Positions 1 through 7,206 are shown, counted from the first letter of the stretch. The stretch: 11,547 nucleotides of DNA from Bacteroidia bacterium (GCA_025060275.1 JANXCJ010000056.1:1-11547); one strand, 5' to 3'. The notes: generated from the sequence alone by a model not told the origin. Translations and numbers: made by a program.

Positions 1-310
1 GCTTAATCAGAAAGTCAGCTATTTCTACCCCCACAGCGGCCTCCATGAGTCTATCTTCCTCATCTTTCGTTACCATGATAACAGGTAAGTGGGGATGCGA
101 CCGTTTTATCTGCTTTGCGAGCTCTATGCCCTCCATGCCTGGCATGTGCTCATCTAGAATAAGCAAGTCTATGCTTTGACTCTTGAGAAGTTCTAAAGCC
201 TCGGTAGGATGGCTCGCAGGTAGTACCTCAAACCCCCGAGATGCAAGGTGTAGAATGTGAGGCTCCAAATGCTCTATCTCATCGTCTACCCAGAGGATGC
301 GAGAGTGCAT
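1..310 (-). CDS. porX: PorX-type response regulator, N-terminal receiver domain (partial, runs off left edge)
   Basis: Only the first 103 codons are in the window, read from the ATG whose complement is at 308-310. The translation is a complete receiver domain. It has the acidic pair D9-D10 (WVDDE), the phosphoacceptor D53 in LDEHMPGMEG, T81 in MVTKDEE and the conserved Lys K103 as the last full codon. The wording (RILWVDDEI near the start, KPHIL-like EPHIL, LDEHMPG, VMVTK, EIADFLIK) is the characteristic pattern of PorX as I remember the family. PorX carries a C-terminal PglZ/alkaline-phosphatase-like domain and works with the histidine kinase PorY to control type IX secretion; that domain would lie outside the window and is not seen. 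The gene is divergent from the SpoIIE-type phosphatase gene at 368, separated by 57 bases. The alternative is a generic single-domain response regulator, which I think less likely. Confidence 0.85.
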   Translation of the reverse strand, partial: MHSRILWVDDEIEHLEPHILHLASRGFEVLPASHPTEALELLKSQSIDLLILDEHMPGMEGIELAKQIKRSHPHLPVIMVTKDEEDRLMEAAVGVEIADFLIK

Positions 311-318
311 AATAGGCA

Positions 319-326
319 CGAAAATA
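319..326 (-). promoter_or_regulatory. Possible -7 box for porX
   Basis: On the minus strand bases 326 to 319 read TATTTTCG, one mismatch from the Bacteroidota -7 consensus TAnnTTTG. It ends 8 bases before the porX ATG, the same spacing as the box on the opposite strand ahead of the phosphatase gene. I could not find a convincing -33 TTTG element, so this is weak. Confidence 0.25.
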
Positions 327-330
327 GTAT

Positions 331-342
331 TTTTCATGAAAA
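331..342. repeat. 12-bp perfect palindrome in the porX/phosphatase divergent region
   Basis: TTTTCATGAAAA is a perfect 12-base palindrome centred between 336 and 337, near the middle of the 57-base divergent gap. It lies between the two candidate -7 boxes and so could bind a dimeric regulator acting on both genes. AT-rich palindromes of this length also arise by chance, so the operator role is inference only. Confidence 0.4.
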
Positions 343-351
343 CACTTTGTG

Positions 352-359
352 TATCTTTG
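352..359 (+). promoter_or_regulatory. Putative Bacteroidota -7 promoter box for the phosphatase cluster
   Basis: TATCTTTG matches the Bacteroidota primary sigma factor -7 consensus TAnnTTTG exactly. A T-rich stretch (TTTT, 330-333) lies 18 bases upstream where the -33 TTTG element is expected, but it is not a perfect match. The box ends 8 bases before the chosen ATG at 368, so the transcript would have a leader of only a few bases. The location in a divergent intergenic gap supports it. Confidence 0.5.
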
Positions 360-367
360 ACTTAAGG

Positions 368-2128
368 ATGCGGCTGCCCGTAGTGATAGCTTGGCTCTCT
401 CCTTCACTAGATAGGGAAGAGTTGAGAAAGGTACTACAGGAGGAATTACGGGGAAGCCACTTGCGTTTTTTTTCACAGGAGAGAGAGGCTCAAGCTTATA
501 GGGAACAAGGCATATTAGAGGGGGAAGAAATATTTCTGTTTTTAGCTCCCCTACCAGAGGGAAGCCATTTTTTGGAGGAGTCTATTAGTAGATGGCCCCT
601 AGCGTATGGACTGGGACTCTCCCAAGATGATAATATCGTGCTAGCAGATACAAAATATCCTGTGGTGAGTCTAAATGGTCATGGCTACTTAGCTCTTCGT
701 TTCCACCTAAGGGGGATATATCAGCGATATGAGGAGCGGCGCCGACATGAAAGAAAACAGCAGATACTGACGGAGCTCCATCGGGTCTCCTTATCCCTTA
801 CAGGAGAAGTGCGTTTAGAATGGCTTATATTCAAGGTACTAAGGCTCGCAATAGATAATAGTGGAGCCGAGAGAGGCTTTCTGATCGTGCCTGATCCCCC
901 TGAGTCCCACCAACTGCGGGTCGTAGGCTATGCAGAGGCAGGTGACCACGAACCCCGTCCCTATCCGCCCCAACCCGCAGAAGCAGAACCGCAAATTTTC
1001 CATGCATTACTACAACATGCCACCCGCGCGCGAGAGAATATTTTTGTCACCGAAGCAGACACGGATTCCCTCTGGACATCTCATCCAGATTGGGAAAAAT
1101 TAGGTGTTTATTCCATTCTATGCCTCCCCCTAGTATATCAGGGTAAACTCATCGGTATAGTATATCTCTCTCACGCTTCTCAGAGCCTATTAGCTGAACC
1201 AGCCCAAGCAGAATTTCTCAAGCTCTTCACAGCTCCTGCGGCAGTAGCTTTACAAAATGCCCAACTATATGCAGAGATGGAGGAGCGTGTACGAGAACGC
1301 ACCGAAGAAGTAATCAGACAAAAAGAGGAAATAGAACGCCAAAGCCTTCTTCTACGTCAACAAAATGAAGATATATTAGCCAGCCTACGGTACGCGCAAA
1401 GGGTACAGCGAGCTATTTTCCCCCCATGGAGTGAGCTACAACGCACTTTTCCTGAAAGTTTCCTATTCTACCAGCCCCGCGAAATCGTGGGAGGAGACTT
1501 TTACTGGTACACCCAGCGCCTAAGTAAAGTTATCATAGCGGTAGGAGACTGCACAGGACATGGTATTCCAGGCGCCTTCATGACCATAATCGCAAACACC
1601 CTCCTAAAGCAAATCGTAGAATTAGAAGGTGTATTCAAACCTTCAGAAATACTTTATCTTCTCAACCTCCGCATGCGAGCAGCGCTTCAGCACGAAGAAG
1701 TGATATATCAGCGTTTCCAGGAGGGAATGGAGATAGCTCTCATCCAAGTAGACCCACGAAGACATAAGCTCTTGTATGCAGGTGCTGGAAGACCTCTTTT
1801 CCTTGCACGACAGAGTAAAGGTATAGAGGTACGTCCTGACCGTATCACTATAGGTGCCCCCTACGAAGGTGAGGCCCCAGAATTTAGCCTACATCACATA
1901 GACCTGATGCCGAACGATATGATATACCTCTTCTCCGATGGCTTTACAGACCAACTAAATGGGGAAGGCAAACGATACCAACTGCGCAGGCTATATGAGT
2001 TCTTTGAACTTGTAGCAGAGCAGCCTGCTCGCCAGCAAGGATTACTCTTGGAAGCAGAATATAACCGCTGGGTAGGCAACGCACGACAAACCGACGATAT
2101 TCTAATTCTCGGCATTCGCATACCCTAA
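368..2128 (+). CDS. GAF domain / SpoIIE-type PP2C serine phosphatase with N-terminal receiver-like region (586 aa)
   Basis: Probably a cytoplasmic protein-serine/threonine phosphatase of the SpoIIE/RsbU group, which dephosphorylate anti-sigma-antagonist-type (STAS) partners in partner-switching pathways; its substrate here is unknown. From the ATG at 368, residues 1-125 look like a doubly wound alpha/beta domain resembling a receiver without phosphorylation residues. Residues about 140-300 are a GAF domain ending in the typical ALQNAQLY. Residues 300-345 form a charged coiled coil. Residues 345-586 are the PP2C domain with GGDFYWY (375-381), GDCTGHGIPGAFM (393-405), LFSDGFTDQ (521-529) and QTDDILILG (574-582), so the metal-binding aspartates are present. 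I chose 368 because the open frame's earlier ATGs (from 257) lie inside the divergent porX gene and because a -7 box ends at 359. The SDR gene follows after 16 bases. No transmembrane segment is seen. Confidence 0.85.
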   Translation: MRLPVVIAWLSPSLDREELRKVLQEELRGSHLRFFSQEREAQAYREQGILEGEEIFLFLAPLPEGSHFLEESISRWPLAYGLGLSQDDNIVLADTKYPVVSLNGHGYLALRFHLRGIYQRYEERRRHERKQQILTELHRVSLSLTGEVRLEWLIFKVLRLAIDNSGAERGFLIVPDPPESHQLRVVGYAEAGDHEPRPYPPQPAEAEPQIFHALLQHATRARENIFVTEADTDSLWTSHPDWEKLGVYSILCLPLVYQGKLIGIVYLSHASQSLLAEPAQAEFLKLFTAPAAVALQNAQLYAEMEERVRERTEEVIRQKEEIERQSLLLRQQNEDILASLRYAQRVQRAIFPPWSELQRTFPESFLFYQPREIVGGDFYWYTQRLSKVIIAVGDCTGHGIPGAFMTIIANTLLKQIVELEGVFKPSEILYLLNLRMRAALQHEEVIYQRFQEGMEIALIQVDPRRHKLLYAGAGRPLFLARQSKGIEVRPDRITIGAPYEGEAPEFSLHHIDLMPNDMIYLFSDGFTDQLNGEGKRYQLRRLYEFFELVAEQPARQQGLLLEAEYNRWVGNARQTDDILILGIRIP

Positions 2129-2144
2129 ATCGCCAAATCGTAGT

Positions 2145-3155
2145 ATGTGGCTCGTAACAGGTGCTACAGGTTTTGTAGGCTATGCCTTCTTAGCGCTATG
2201 GAAGCAGAAGCACAAGCCTTTTCCTCTCCGCCTTTTAGTGCGTGATCCCTCTCATCCCGTCCTCAAGCCTTACTTAGGAGAAGTGGAATTAGTCAAGGGT
2301 AGCCTAGAAGACGGCTCGCTCCTCTTACAAGCCGCTCAAGGAGTGGAAACTATTCTCCACTTAGCTGCCACTATCAGTTTTTCTCCTCATAGCCGGCAGT
2401 GGATGTATCGTACTAATGTAGAGGGCACCCGCCACTTAGTTAATGCTGCACTGGAGAGGGGCGCAGAAAAGTTCATTTATATGAGCTCCATCGCAGCTAT
2501 TGGACGACCCAAGGAAACAAAGACTCCTATCACCGAGGAGGTAATGTGGGAAGATTCCCCCTACAATACTTATTATGGCTATACTAAGTACTTAGGAGAG
2601 AGGGAAGTATGGCGAGGACAGGAAGAAGGACTGAAAGTAGTAGTTCTCAACCCCGGCATCATCTTAGGTCCTTATCTGACTTGGGAGAAGGGCTCACCAG
2701 CGTTTTTCAGGATGGTATGGCGAGGTCTTTCATTTTATCCTGTGGGTACAAATGGATTTATAGGAGTGGAAGATGTAGTAAATGCTATTTTCACCACCGC
2801 CTCCGCCTATCCCCAGGGATGGGGAGAGAGGTACGTATTAGTAGCTGAAAACTGGCGTTATCGGCAGCTCTTTGAGACGATCGCGAGAGAGCTCAACAAA
2901 AAGCCACCCACTATACCACTCCCTAAGGAGCTGGCTGTGGCCGTAGGCTGGGCATTAGAATATGTGGGACGATGGCTAGGCCTTCCAGCAGCTGCTACCC
3001 GAGAAACAGCTCGCACTTCCAGCGCCGATTTCATGTATGACGGGACTAAGATTACTCGTACTTATCCCACCTTTGCTTATACCCCTATCAGGGAGGTAAT
3101 ACAGCAGACAGCAAAAGTGTTTTTATCTAAGTATGCACATCCAGCTAAACGGTGA
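2145..3155 (+). CDS. Extended SDR, NAD(P)-dependent epimerase/dehydratase/reductase family (336 aa)
   Basis: A Rossmann-fold oxidoreductase of the extended short-chain dehydrogenase group, resembling dihydroflavonol-4-reductase and nucleoside-diphosphate-sugar epimerases. The N-terminus carries the dinucleotide motif TGATGFVG (5-12). Catalytic features follow: Ser in YMSSIAAIG (112-120) and YxxxK at Y144-K148 (YGYTK), then LNPGIILGP (168-176), typical of the substrate-pocket edge. The C-terminal part (about 235-336) is the variable substrate-binding lobe, so the substrate cannot be named; sugar nucleotides, sterol-like and flavonol-like alcohols are all possible. Length is normal for the family. 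The gene sits 16 bases after the phosphatase and its last 23 bases overlap thiS, so it is probably cotranscribed. No Shine-Dalgarno is visible. Whether it has any link to thiamine synthesis is unknown. Confidence 0.88.
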   Translation: MWLVTGATGFVGYAFLALWKQKHKPFPLRLLVRDPSHPVLKPYLGEVELVKGSLEDGSLLLQAAQGVETILHLAATISFSPHSRQWMYRTNVEGTRHLVNAALERGAEKFIYMSSIAAIGRPKETKTPITEEVMWEDSPYNTYYGYTKYLGEREVWRGQEEGLKVVVLNPGIILGPYLTWEKGSPAFFRMVWRGLSFYPVGTNGFIGVEDVVNAIFTTASAYPQGWGERYVLVAENWRYRQLFETIARELNKKPPTIPLPKELAVAVGWALEYVGRWLGLPAAATRETARTSSADFMYDGTKITRTYPTFAYTPIREVIQQTAKVFLSKYAHPAKR

Positions 3156-3339
3156 AAAAATCAGCATAGCAGAGGGTACGACAATAGTAGAGCTTTTGAA
3201 GCATATAGGCTTAGATGCTGCGCAGGTAGGAATAGCGATAGCCCTGAATCGACAAGTGATCCGCCGAGAGGAGTGGAGTTCTCTTAGGCTAAAAGAAGGG
3301 GACCAAGTAGAGCTAGTTTATGCAAGGCAGGGCGGTTGA
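3133..3339 (+). CDS. thiS: ThiS sulfur carrier protein for thiamine thiazole synthesis (68 aa)
   Basis: A small ubiquitin-like (beta-grasp) protein. In the family its C-terminal Gly-Gly is adenylated and converted to a thiocarboxylate that donates sulfur to thiazole synthase ThiG. The sequence opens with MHIQLNGEKI, has the ThiS-typical TIVELL (17-22), the IALNR strand (about 35-40), LKEGDQVELV and ends exactly in GG, the diagnostic C-terminus. MoaD is the main alternative, but the NGE start, length and neighbouring thiO favour ThiS. The start overlaps the end of the SDR gene by 23 bases in another frame and the end overlaps thiO by 20 bases, suggesting translational coupling. thiG, thiF and the other thi genes are not in the window. 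Confidence 0.92.
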   Translation: MHIQLNGEKISIAEGTTIVELLKHIGLDAAQVGIAIALNRQVIRREEWSSLRLKEGDQVELVYARQGG

Positions 3340-4447
3340 ATTCGCCATTGTTGGAGGAGGTGCGGCAGGCTTAGGAATCGCATGGCAACTATCTTTGAGG
3401 GGGCGTCGTGTCACCATATTTGAAGCCCGTCAGATAGGCAGCGGCGCAATGACCGCCTCCGCAGGGATGCTATCCCCCGCTTATGAAATAGAATTTGAGT
3501 CCCCTTCTCTGCTCCAAGCTATGATAGAAAGCCGTAAACGTTACACAGATTGGATAGCTCAGCTCGGAGACATTGAATACCAAGCCTCCGGAACCTACGA
3601 GCTAGCCTTGACGCCTGAAGATGTGCCTTACATCCAACGCCGCGTAGCTTTTGAACGCTCACAAGGCATTCAGGTAGAGTGGCTGGAAGGAAAGGACCTA
3701 AGAAAACACCTTCCTATGCTCTCTCCTCAAATTCCCGCAGGCAGTTATGCGCCGGAGGAAGCCCACGTATCCCCCGAGCTTCTCCGAGATAGATTAGTAG
3801 AAGCCTGTCAGAAACGAGGGACCACCCTCCTTGAAGATACACCTGTAAATCGCATAGAAGAGCGAGGAGAAATCTTTGAGCTTCTCACGCCACACGGAAA
3901 CTACCACGCAGAAAGAGTAATCGTATGTCCAGGAGTTCCCTTGGAGGGACTTGCCTTGCCCTTTAGGGTATATCCTGTCAGAGGACAAATGGTCGCCGTA
4001 GAAATGCCTCGTAAAGATTGGCTCACGGTACCTGTTCGTTACTTTAATAGAACTTATGGATACGGCTACACAGTACCGAAGAAGGAATACCTTATCCTTG
4101 GCGGCACCGCAGAGGAAAAAGGTTATGACCTTTCCCTCACGGTAGGGGGAGTCATGGATATTCTTCGACGCGCCTATCATGTATTTCCAGAGCTATACGA
4201 ATGCCGTATACTCCGTATGTGGGCAGGCTTGCGCCCTGCCACGGATACGCGCCATCCTCTATTCTATAAAGTCCCTCATAAGGAGTTATACTATGTGAAC
4301 GGACTCTACCGAAATGGAATTCTCCTACTTCCCTTAGTCAGTGAAGGGGTAGTTCAGTGGATATTAGAAGGAACACTCCCCCCCTTACTCCAACCCTTTC
4401 ATGTAGAGAGCCAGGACCAGCTTAGAGCTAAAGCTATGCATCGCTAA
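3320..4447 (+). CDS. thiO: Glycine oxidase ThiO, FAD-dependent (375 aa)
   Basis: An FAD-dependent amine oxidase of the DAO family that, in aerobic thiamine synthesis, oxidises glycine to the dehydroglycine used by ThiG. The FAD-binding signature is at the N-terminus: VGGGAAGLG (11-19) followed by E35 at the end of the second strand. The conserved GAMTASAGML block is at about 42-51. WAGLRP (301-306) contains the arginine that in this family binds the substrate carboxylate, and GLYRNGILL (about 328-336) matches the family's HYRNGILL motif. A C-terminal tail of about 20 residues beyond the usual end is present. The ATG at 3320 lies inside thiS; no in-frame start exists between it and the Rossmann motif. 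Overlap with thiS strongly supports the thiamine role over a general D-amino acid oxidase. ThiO uses oxygen, so an aerobic lifestyle is implied. Confidence 0.9.
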   Translation: MQGRAVEFAIVGGGAAGLGIAWQLSLRGRRVTIFEARQIGSGAMTASAGMLSPAYEIEFESPSLLQAMIESRKRYTDWIAQLGDIEYQASGTYELALTPEDVPYIQRRVAFERSQGIQVEWLEGKDLRKHLPMLSPQIPAGSYAPEEAHVSPELLRDRLVEACQKRGTTLLEDTPVNRIEERGEIFELLTPHGNYHAERVIVCPGVPLEGLALPFRVYPVRGQMVAVEMPRKDWLTVPVRYFNRTYGYGYTVPKKEYLILGGTAEEKGYDLSLTVGGVMDILRRAYHVFPELYECRILRMWAGLRPATDTRHPLFYKVPHKELYYVNGLYRNGILLLPLVSEGVVQWILEGTLPPLLQPFHVESQDQLRAKAMHR

Positions 4448-4489
4448 ACATTCCTTCATACTGAAGCTCATCTTTCTCTCCCACTAAGA

Positions 4490-4508
4490 AAGCAAAGTAT
4501 ATTTGCTT
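4490..4508. repeat. Inverted repeat overlapping the acnA promoter box
   Basis: AAGCAAA (4490-4496) and TTTGCTT (4502-4508) are perfect 7-base inverted arms around the 5-base spacer GTATA. The repeat covers the whole candidate -7 box and ends one base before the acnA start codon. This position is what one expects of a repressor operator. Part of the symmetry follows from the TTTG of the box itself, so chance contributes. Confidence 0.45.
4498..4505 (+). promoter_or_regulatory. Putative Bacteroidota -7 promoter box for acnA-rsmG
   Basis: TATATTTG is an exact match to TAnnTTTG. A TTTC (4473-4476), one mismatch from the -33 TTTG element, lies 21 bases upstream. The box ends 4 bases before the acnA ATG, so transcription would begin at or next to the start codon, giving a leaderless mRNA. 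It sits in the only sizeable gap (62 bases) within the plus-strand gene series, which supports a separate transcription unit here. Confidence 0.55.
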
Positions 4509-4509
4509 C

Positions 4510-7206
4510 ATGCGAGTGGAAACCAGAGAACTTCGCAAAGACCTAAAATACATAGACCTTCCTGTCATAGCTACCCAAATAGGTATTTCTTTAGAGAAGC
4601 TCCCCTATAGCTTGCGAATTCTCCTTGAGAATGTCCTAAGGAACTTAGACGAATTCAAAGTTAGCTCAGCACACTTAGACCCCTTCAAGCGATGGAATGG
4701 AAAGCCCAGTACAGAGGAAGAAGTAGCCTTTGTACCTGCTAGGGTGCTCATGCAGGATTTTACAGGGGTGCCTGCCGTAGTTGACCTGGCTTCTCTCCGA
4801 GATGCTATGCAAGCTAATGGCAAAGACCCCCGCCGCATAAATCCGCTTGTGCCTGTGGACTTAGTGATTGACCACTCTGTCCAAGTAGACTCATACGGAA
4901 ATGCCGCAGCCCTTCAGAAAAATATAGAAAGGGAGTATCAGCAAAATCAGGAACGATACCGGTTCCTCAAGTGGGCCCAGCAGGCTTTCAATAACTTTCG
5001 TATCGTCCCCCCAGGCATGGGAATTGTCCATCAAGTAAACTTAGAGTACTTAGCCCAGGTTATAGTAGAAAGAGAGGGATGGCTTTTTCCTGACACGCTT
5101 GTGGGAACAGACTCTCACACTCCCATGGTAAATGGCATTGGCGTAGTAGGATGGGGGGTAGGAGGCATAGAGGCAGAGGCAGCCATGTTAGGACAGCCCT
5201 TCTATTTTCCTTGCCCCGAAGTAATCGGGCTCAAATTAGAAGGTCAGTTGCGCCCTGGGGTAACAGCTACCGATCTGGTTCTAACTATCACTGAACTCCT
5301 ACGCAAAGTAGGAGTAGTAGATAAGTTTGTGGAGGTCTTCGGAGACGGCTTAGACAGCCTCACTGTGCCAGACAGGGCTACTATAGCTAACATGTCACCA
5401 GAGTTCGGATGTACTATAACTTATTTCCCCATAGACAAACAGACGCTAAATTACCTGCGTCTAACAGGCCGTCCGGCAGAAAAAGTACGGTTGATTGAGG
5501 AGTATGCAAAGCACAATCAACTCTGGCGAGAAAAGGAGACCACACCCCTATATTCCCAAGTGGTAACCCTAAACCTTGAAGAAGTAGAAGCCTCCGTGGC
5601 AGGGCCTCGTCGCCCACATGATAGAATTCCCCTACGGCAGGTAAAACCTGTTGTACAAACTACCCTTCAAAATACTTATCAAAGAAATCCTTCTTCTATC
5701 GCTCCCAAACCCCTCCTATATAGTAAGGAACAAACACCTCCCAATGGGTATGCCACTCTTTCAGCAGGTGATTCTACTTATATCCTACGTGACGGCGCCG
5801 TCGTAATAGCAGCTATAACAAGCTGCACTAATACATCTAATCCTTCCGTTATGCTAGCAGCGGGCTTAGTAGCTCAAAAGGCTGTAGCTGCTGGGATTTA
5901 TCCAAAACCTTGGGTAAAAACTACTTTAGCCCCAGGCTCCCGAGTCGTAACGGAGTACCTACGCAAAGCGGGTCTATTACCGTATTTAGAAGCACTTCAC
6001 TTCCATGTGGCAGGCTATGGCTGTACCACTTGCATAGGTAATAGTGGAGCCTTACCCTCAGCCGTCTCCCAAGCCATTCAGGAGAAAAACTTAGTGGTAG
6101 CTGCTGTTCTCTCAGGTAACCGAAATTTTGAAGCTCGTATTCATCCACAGGTAAGAATGAACTTCTTAGCCTCTCCCCCTCTCGTAGTGGCATACGCTTT
6201 AGCAGGTAGAGTAGATATTGACTTTGACCAAGACCCATTAGGCTATAACCCCGAAGGTCAGCCAGTGTATCTAAGAGACATCTGGTTCTCCCCCCCTGAA
6301 CTTAATCAACTCATAGAGACTGTGCTGGATGAAAATGATTACCGGAAAAACTATGCTGAGATATTTGCAGGTGAAGCAAGCTGGCAAAGCCTCGTCGCTC
6401 CCACAGGGCAAACCTATGCATGGGATGAAAATTCCACCTATATTCGGCGAGCTCCTTTCTTTGAGGGTATAACATCCCAAGTACCTCCTCTGAAAGACAT
6501 AGAGGGAGCAAGAGTACTTCTGGTATTGGGAGACTCCGTAACTACGGACCACATTTCTCCCGCAGGTAGCATATCTTCCCAGTCTCCTGCAGGTCAATAT
6601 CTTATATCCCACGGCGTGAAACCTGAGGATTTCAATTCCTACGGTGCCCGGCGCGGTAATCATGAAGTCATGATGCGTGGAACCTTTGCCAATGTGCGCC
6701 TTCGTAACAAACTGGTAGAGCAGGAGGGAGGATGGACCCTCTATCATCCCACCGGTGAAGTTTTATCAGTATATGAAGCTGCCATACGCTATAAGCAGGC
6801 AGGCATCCCTCTTCTCGTGCTTGCAGGTAAGGAATATGGCAGCGGCTCTTCGCGAGACTGGGCAGCTAAGGGTCCTAACCTTCTGGGGATAAGCGCCGTA
6901 ATTGCAGAGAGTTACGAGCGAATTCACCGCAGTAATCTCGTCGGAATGGGCATACTCCCCCTTCAATTTGAGCCGGGAGAGAATGCAGCTACATTAGGGC
7001 TTACAGGCAGAGAGATCTATACAATAGAAGGTATCCAGGAAGGACTTACACCCCTCAAGAAGCTCACCGTAAGAGCAAAAGACCCAGAAAAAGGTTCAGA
7101 AAAAGTATTTTCTGTAACGGCTCTGCTTCGGTCTGCCGTAGAAATCGCCTACTATCAACACAGGGGTGTGCTCCCTTATGTCCTCCGTACCCAGTTCCTT
7201 GCATGA
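4510..7206 (+). CDS. acnA: Aconitate hydratase, AcnA/IRP1-type (898 aa)
   Basis: Catalyses citrate-isocitrate interconversion through cis-aconitate in the TCA cycle, using a [4Fe-4S] cluster, in the cytoplasm. Length (898 aa) and domain order match the monomeric AcnA/IRP1 branch, not the differently ordered AcnB type or the shorter mitochondrial type. Visible motifs are DHSVQVD (121-127), GTDSHTPMVNG (199-209), the cluster cysteines C439 (TSCTNTSNP) and C505/C508 (GCTTCIGNSG), GDSVTTDHISPAGSI (674-688) in the mobile domain, and the catalytic-serine region GSGSSRDWAAKG (777-788). A linker at about 350-415 joins the blocks. All three cluster ligands are present, so it should be active. It appears to have its own promoter immediately upstream, overlapped by an inverted repeat, and its last 29 bases overlap rsmG. 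Confidence 0.97.
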   Translation: MRVETRELRKDLKYIDLPVIATQIGISLEKLPYSLRILLENVLRNLDEFKVSSAHLDPFKRWNGKPSTEEEVAFVPARVLMQDFTGVPAVVDLASLRDAMQANGKDPRRINPLVPVDLVIDHSVQVDSYGNAAALQKNIEREYQQNQERYRFLKWAQQAFNNFRIVPPGMGIVHQVNLEYLAQVIVEREGWLFPDTLVGTDSHTPMVNGIGVVGWGVGGIEAEAAMLGQPFYFPCPEVIGLKLEGQLRPGVTATDLVLTITELLRKVGVVDKFVEVFGDGLDSLTVPDRATIANMSPEFGCTITYFPIDKQTLNYLRLTGRPAEKVRLIEEYAKHNQLWREKETTPLYSQVVTLNLEEVEASVAGPRRPHDRIPLRQVKPVVQTTLQNTYQRNPSSIAPKPLLYSKEQTPPNGYATLSAGDSTYILRDGAVVIAAITSCTNTSNPSVMLAAGLVAQKAVAAGIYPKPWVKTTLAPGSRVVTEYLRKAGLLPYLEALHFHVAGYGCTTCIGNSGALPSAVSQAIQEKNLVVAAVLSGNRNFEARIHPQVRMNFLASPPLVVAYALAGRVDIDFDQDPLGYNPEGQPVYLRDIWFSPPELNQLIETVLDENDYRKNYAEIFAGEASWQSLVAPTGQTYAWDENSTYIRRAPFFEGITSQVPPLKDIEGARVLLVLGDSVTTDHISPAGSISSQSPAGQYLISHGVKPEDFNSYGARRGNHEVMMRGTFANVRLRNKLVEQEGGWTLYHPTGEVLSVYEAAIRYKQAGIPLLVLAGKEYGSGSSRDWAAKGPNLLGISAVIAESYERIHRSNLVGMGILPLQFEPGENAATLGLTGREIYTIEGIQEGLTPLKKLTVRAKDPEKGSEKVFSVTALLRSAVEIAYYQHRGVLPYVLRTQFLA

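Noticed and set aside
257..367. 37-residue N-terminal extension of the phosphatase from the ATG at 257
   Set aside because: It lies opposite the first codons of porX, whose receiver domain is unambiguous. The extension shows no domain character, and a -7 promoter box (352-359) falls inside it.
3794..4180. 128-residue minus-strand open frame inside thiO
   Set aside because: It is fully antisense to conserved ThiO sequence, with no recognisable domain or regulatory signal.
4454..4466. Hairpin CTTCA-TAC-TGAAG after thiO followed by a pyrimidine-rich stretch, as a terminator
   Set aside because: The stem is only 5 bp and AT-rich, and the following stretch is broken by C residues. It is too weak to call a terminator.
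6271..6747. 158-residue open frame on the minus strand inside acnA
   Set aside because: It is antisense to the conserved C-terminal part of aconitase, its composition shows no domain signature, and it is explained as a shadow of the real frame.
7166..7177. GTG start for rsmG at 7166
   Set aside because: It is possible, but the ATG at 7178 is the better codon, gives the family's usual length and reduces the acnA overlap.
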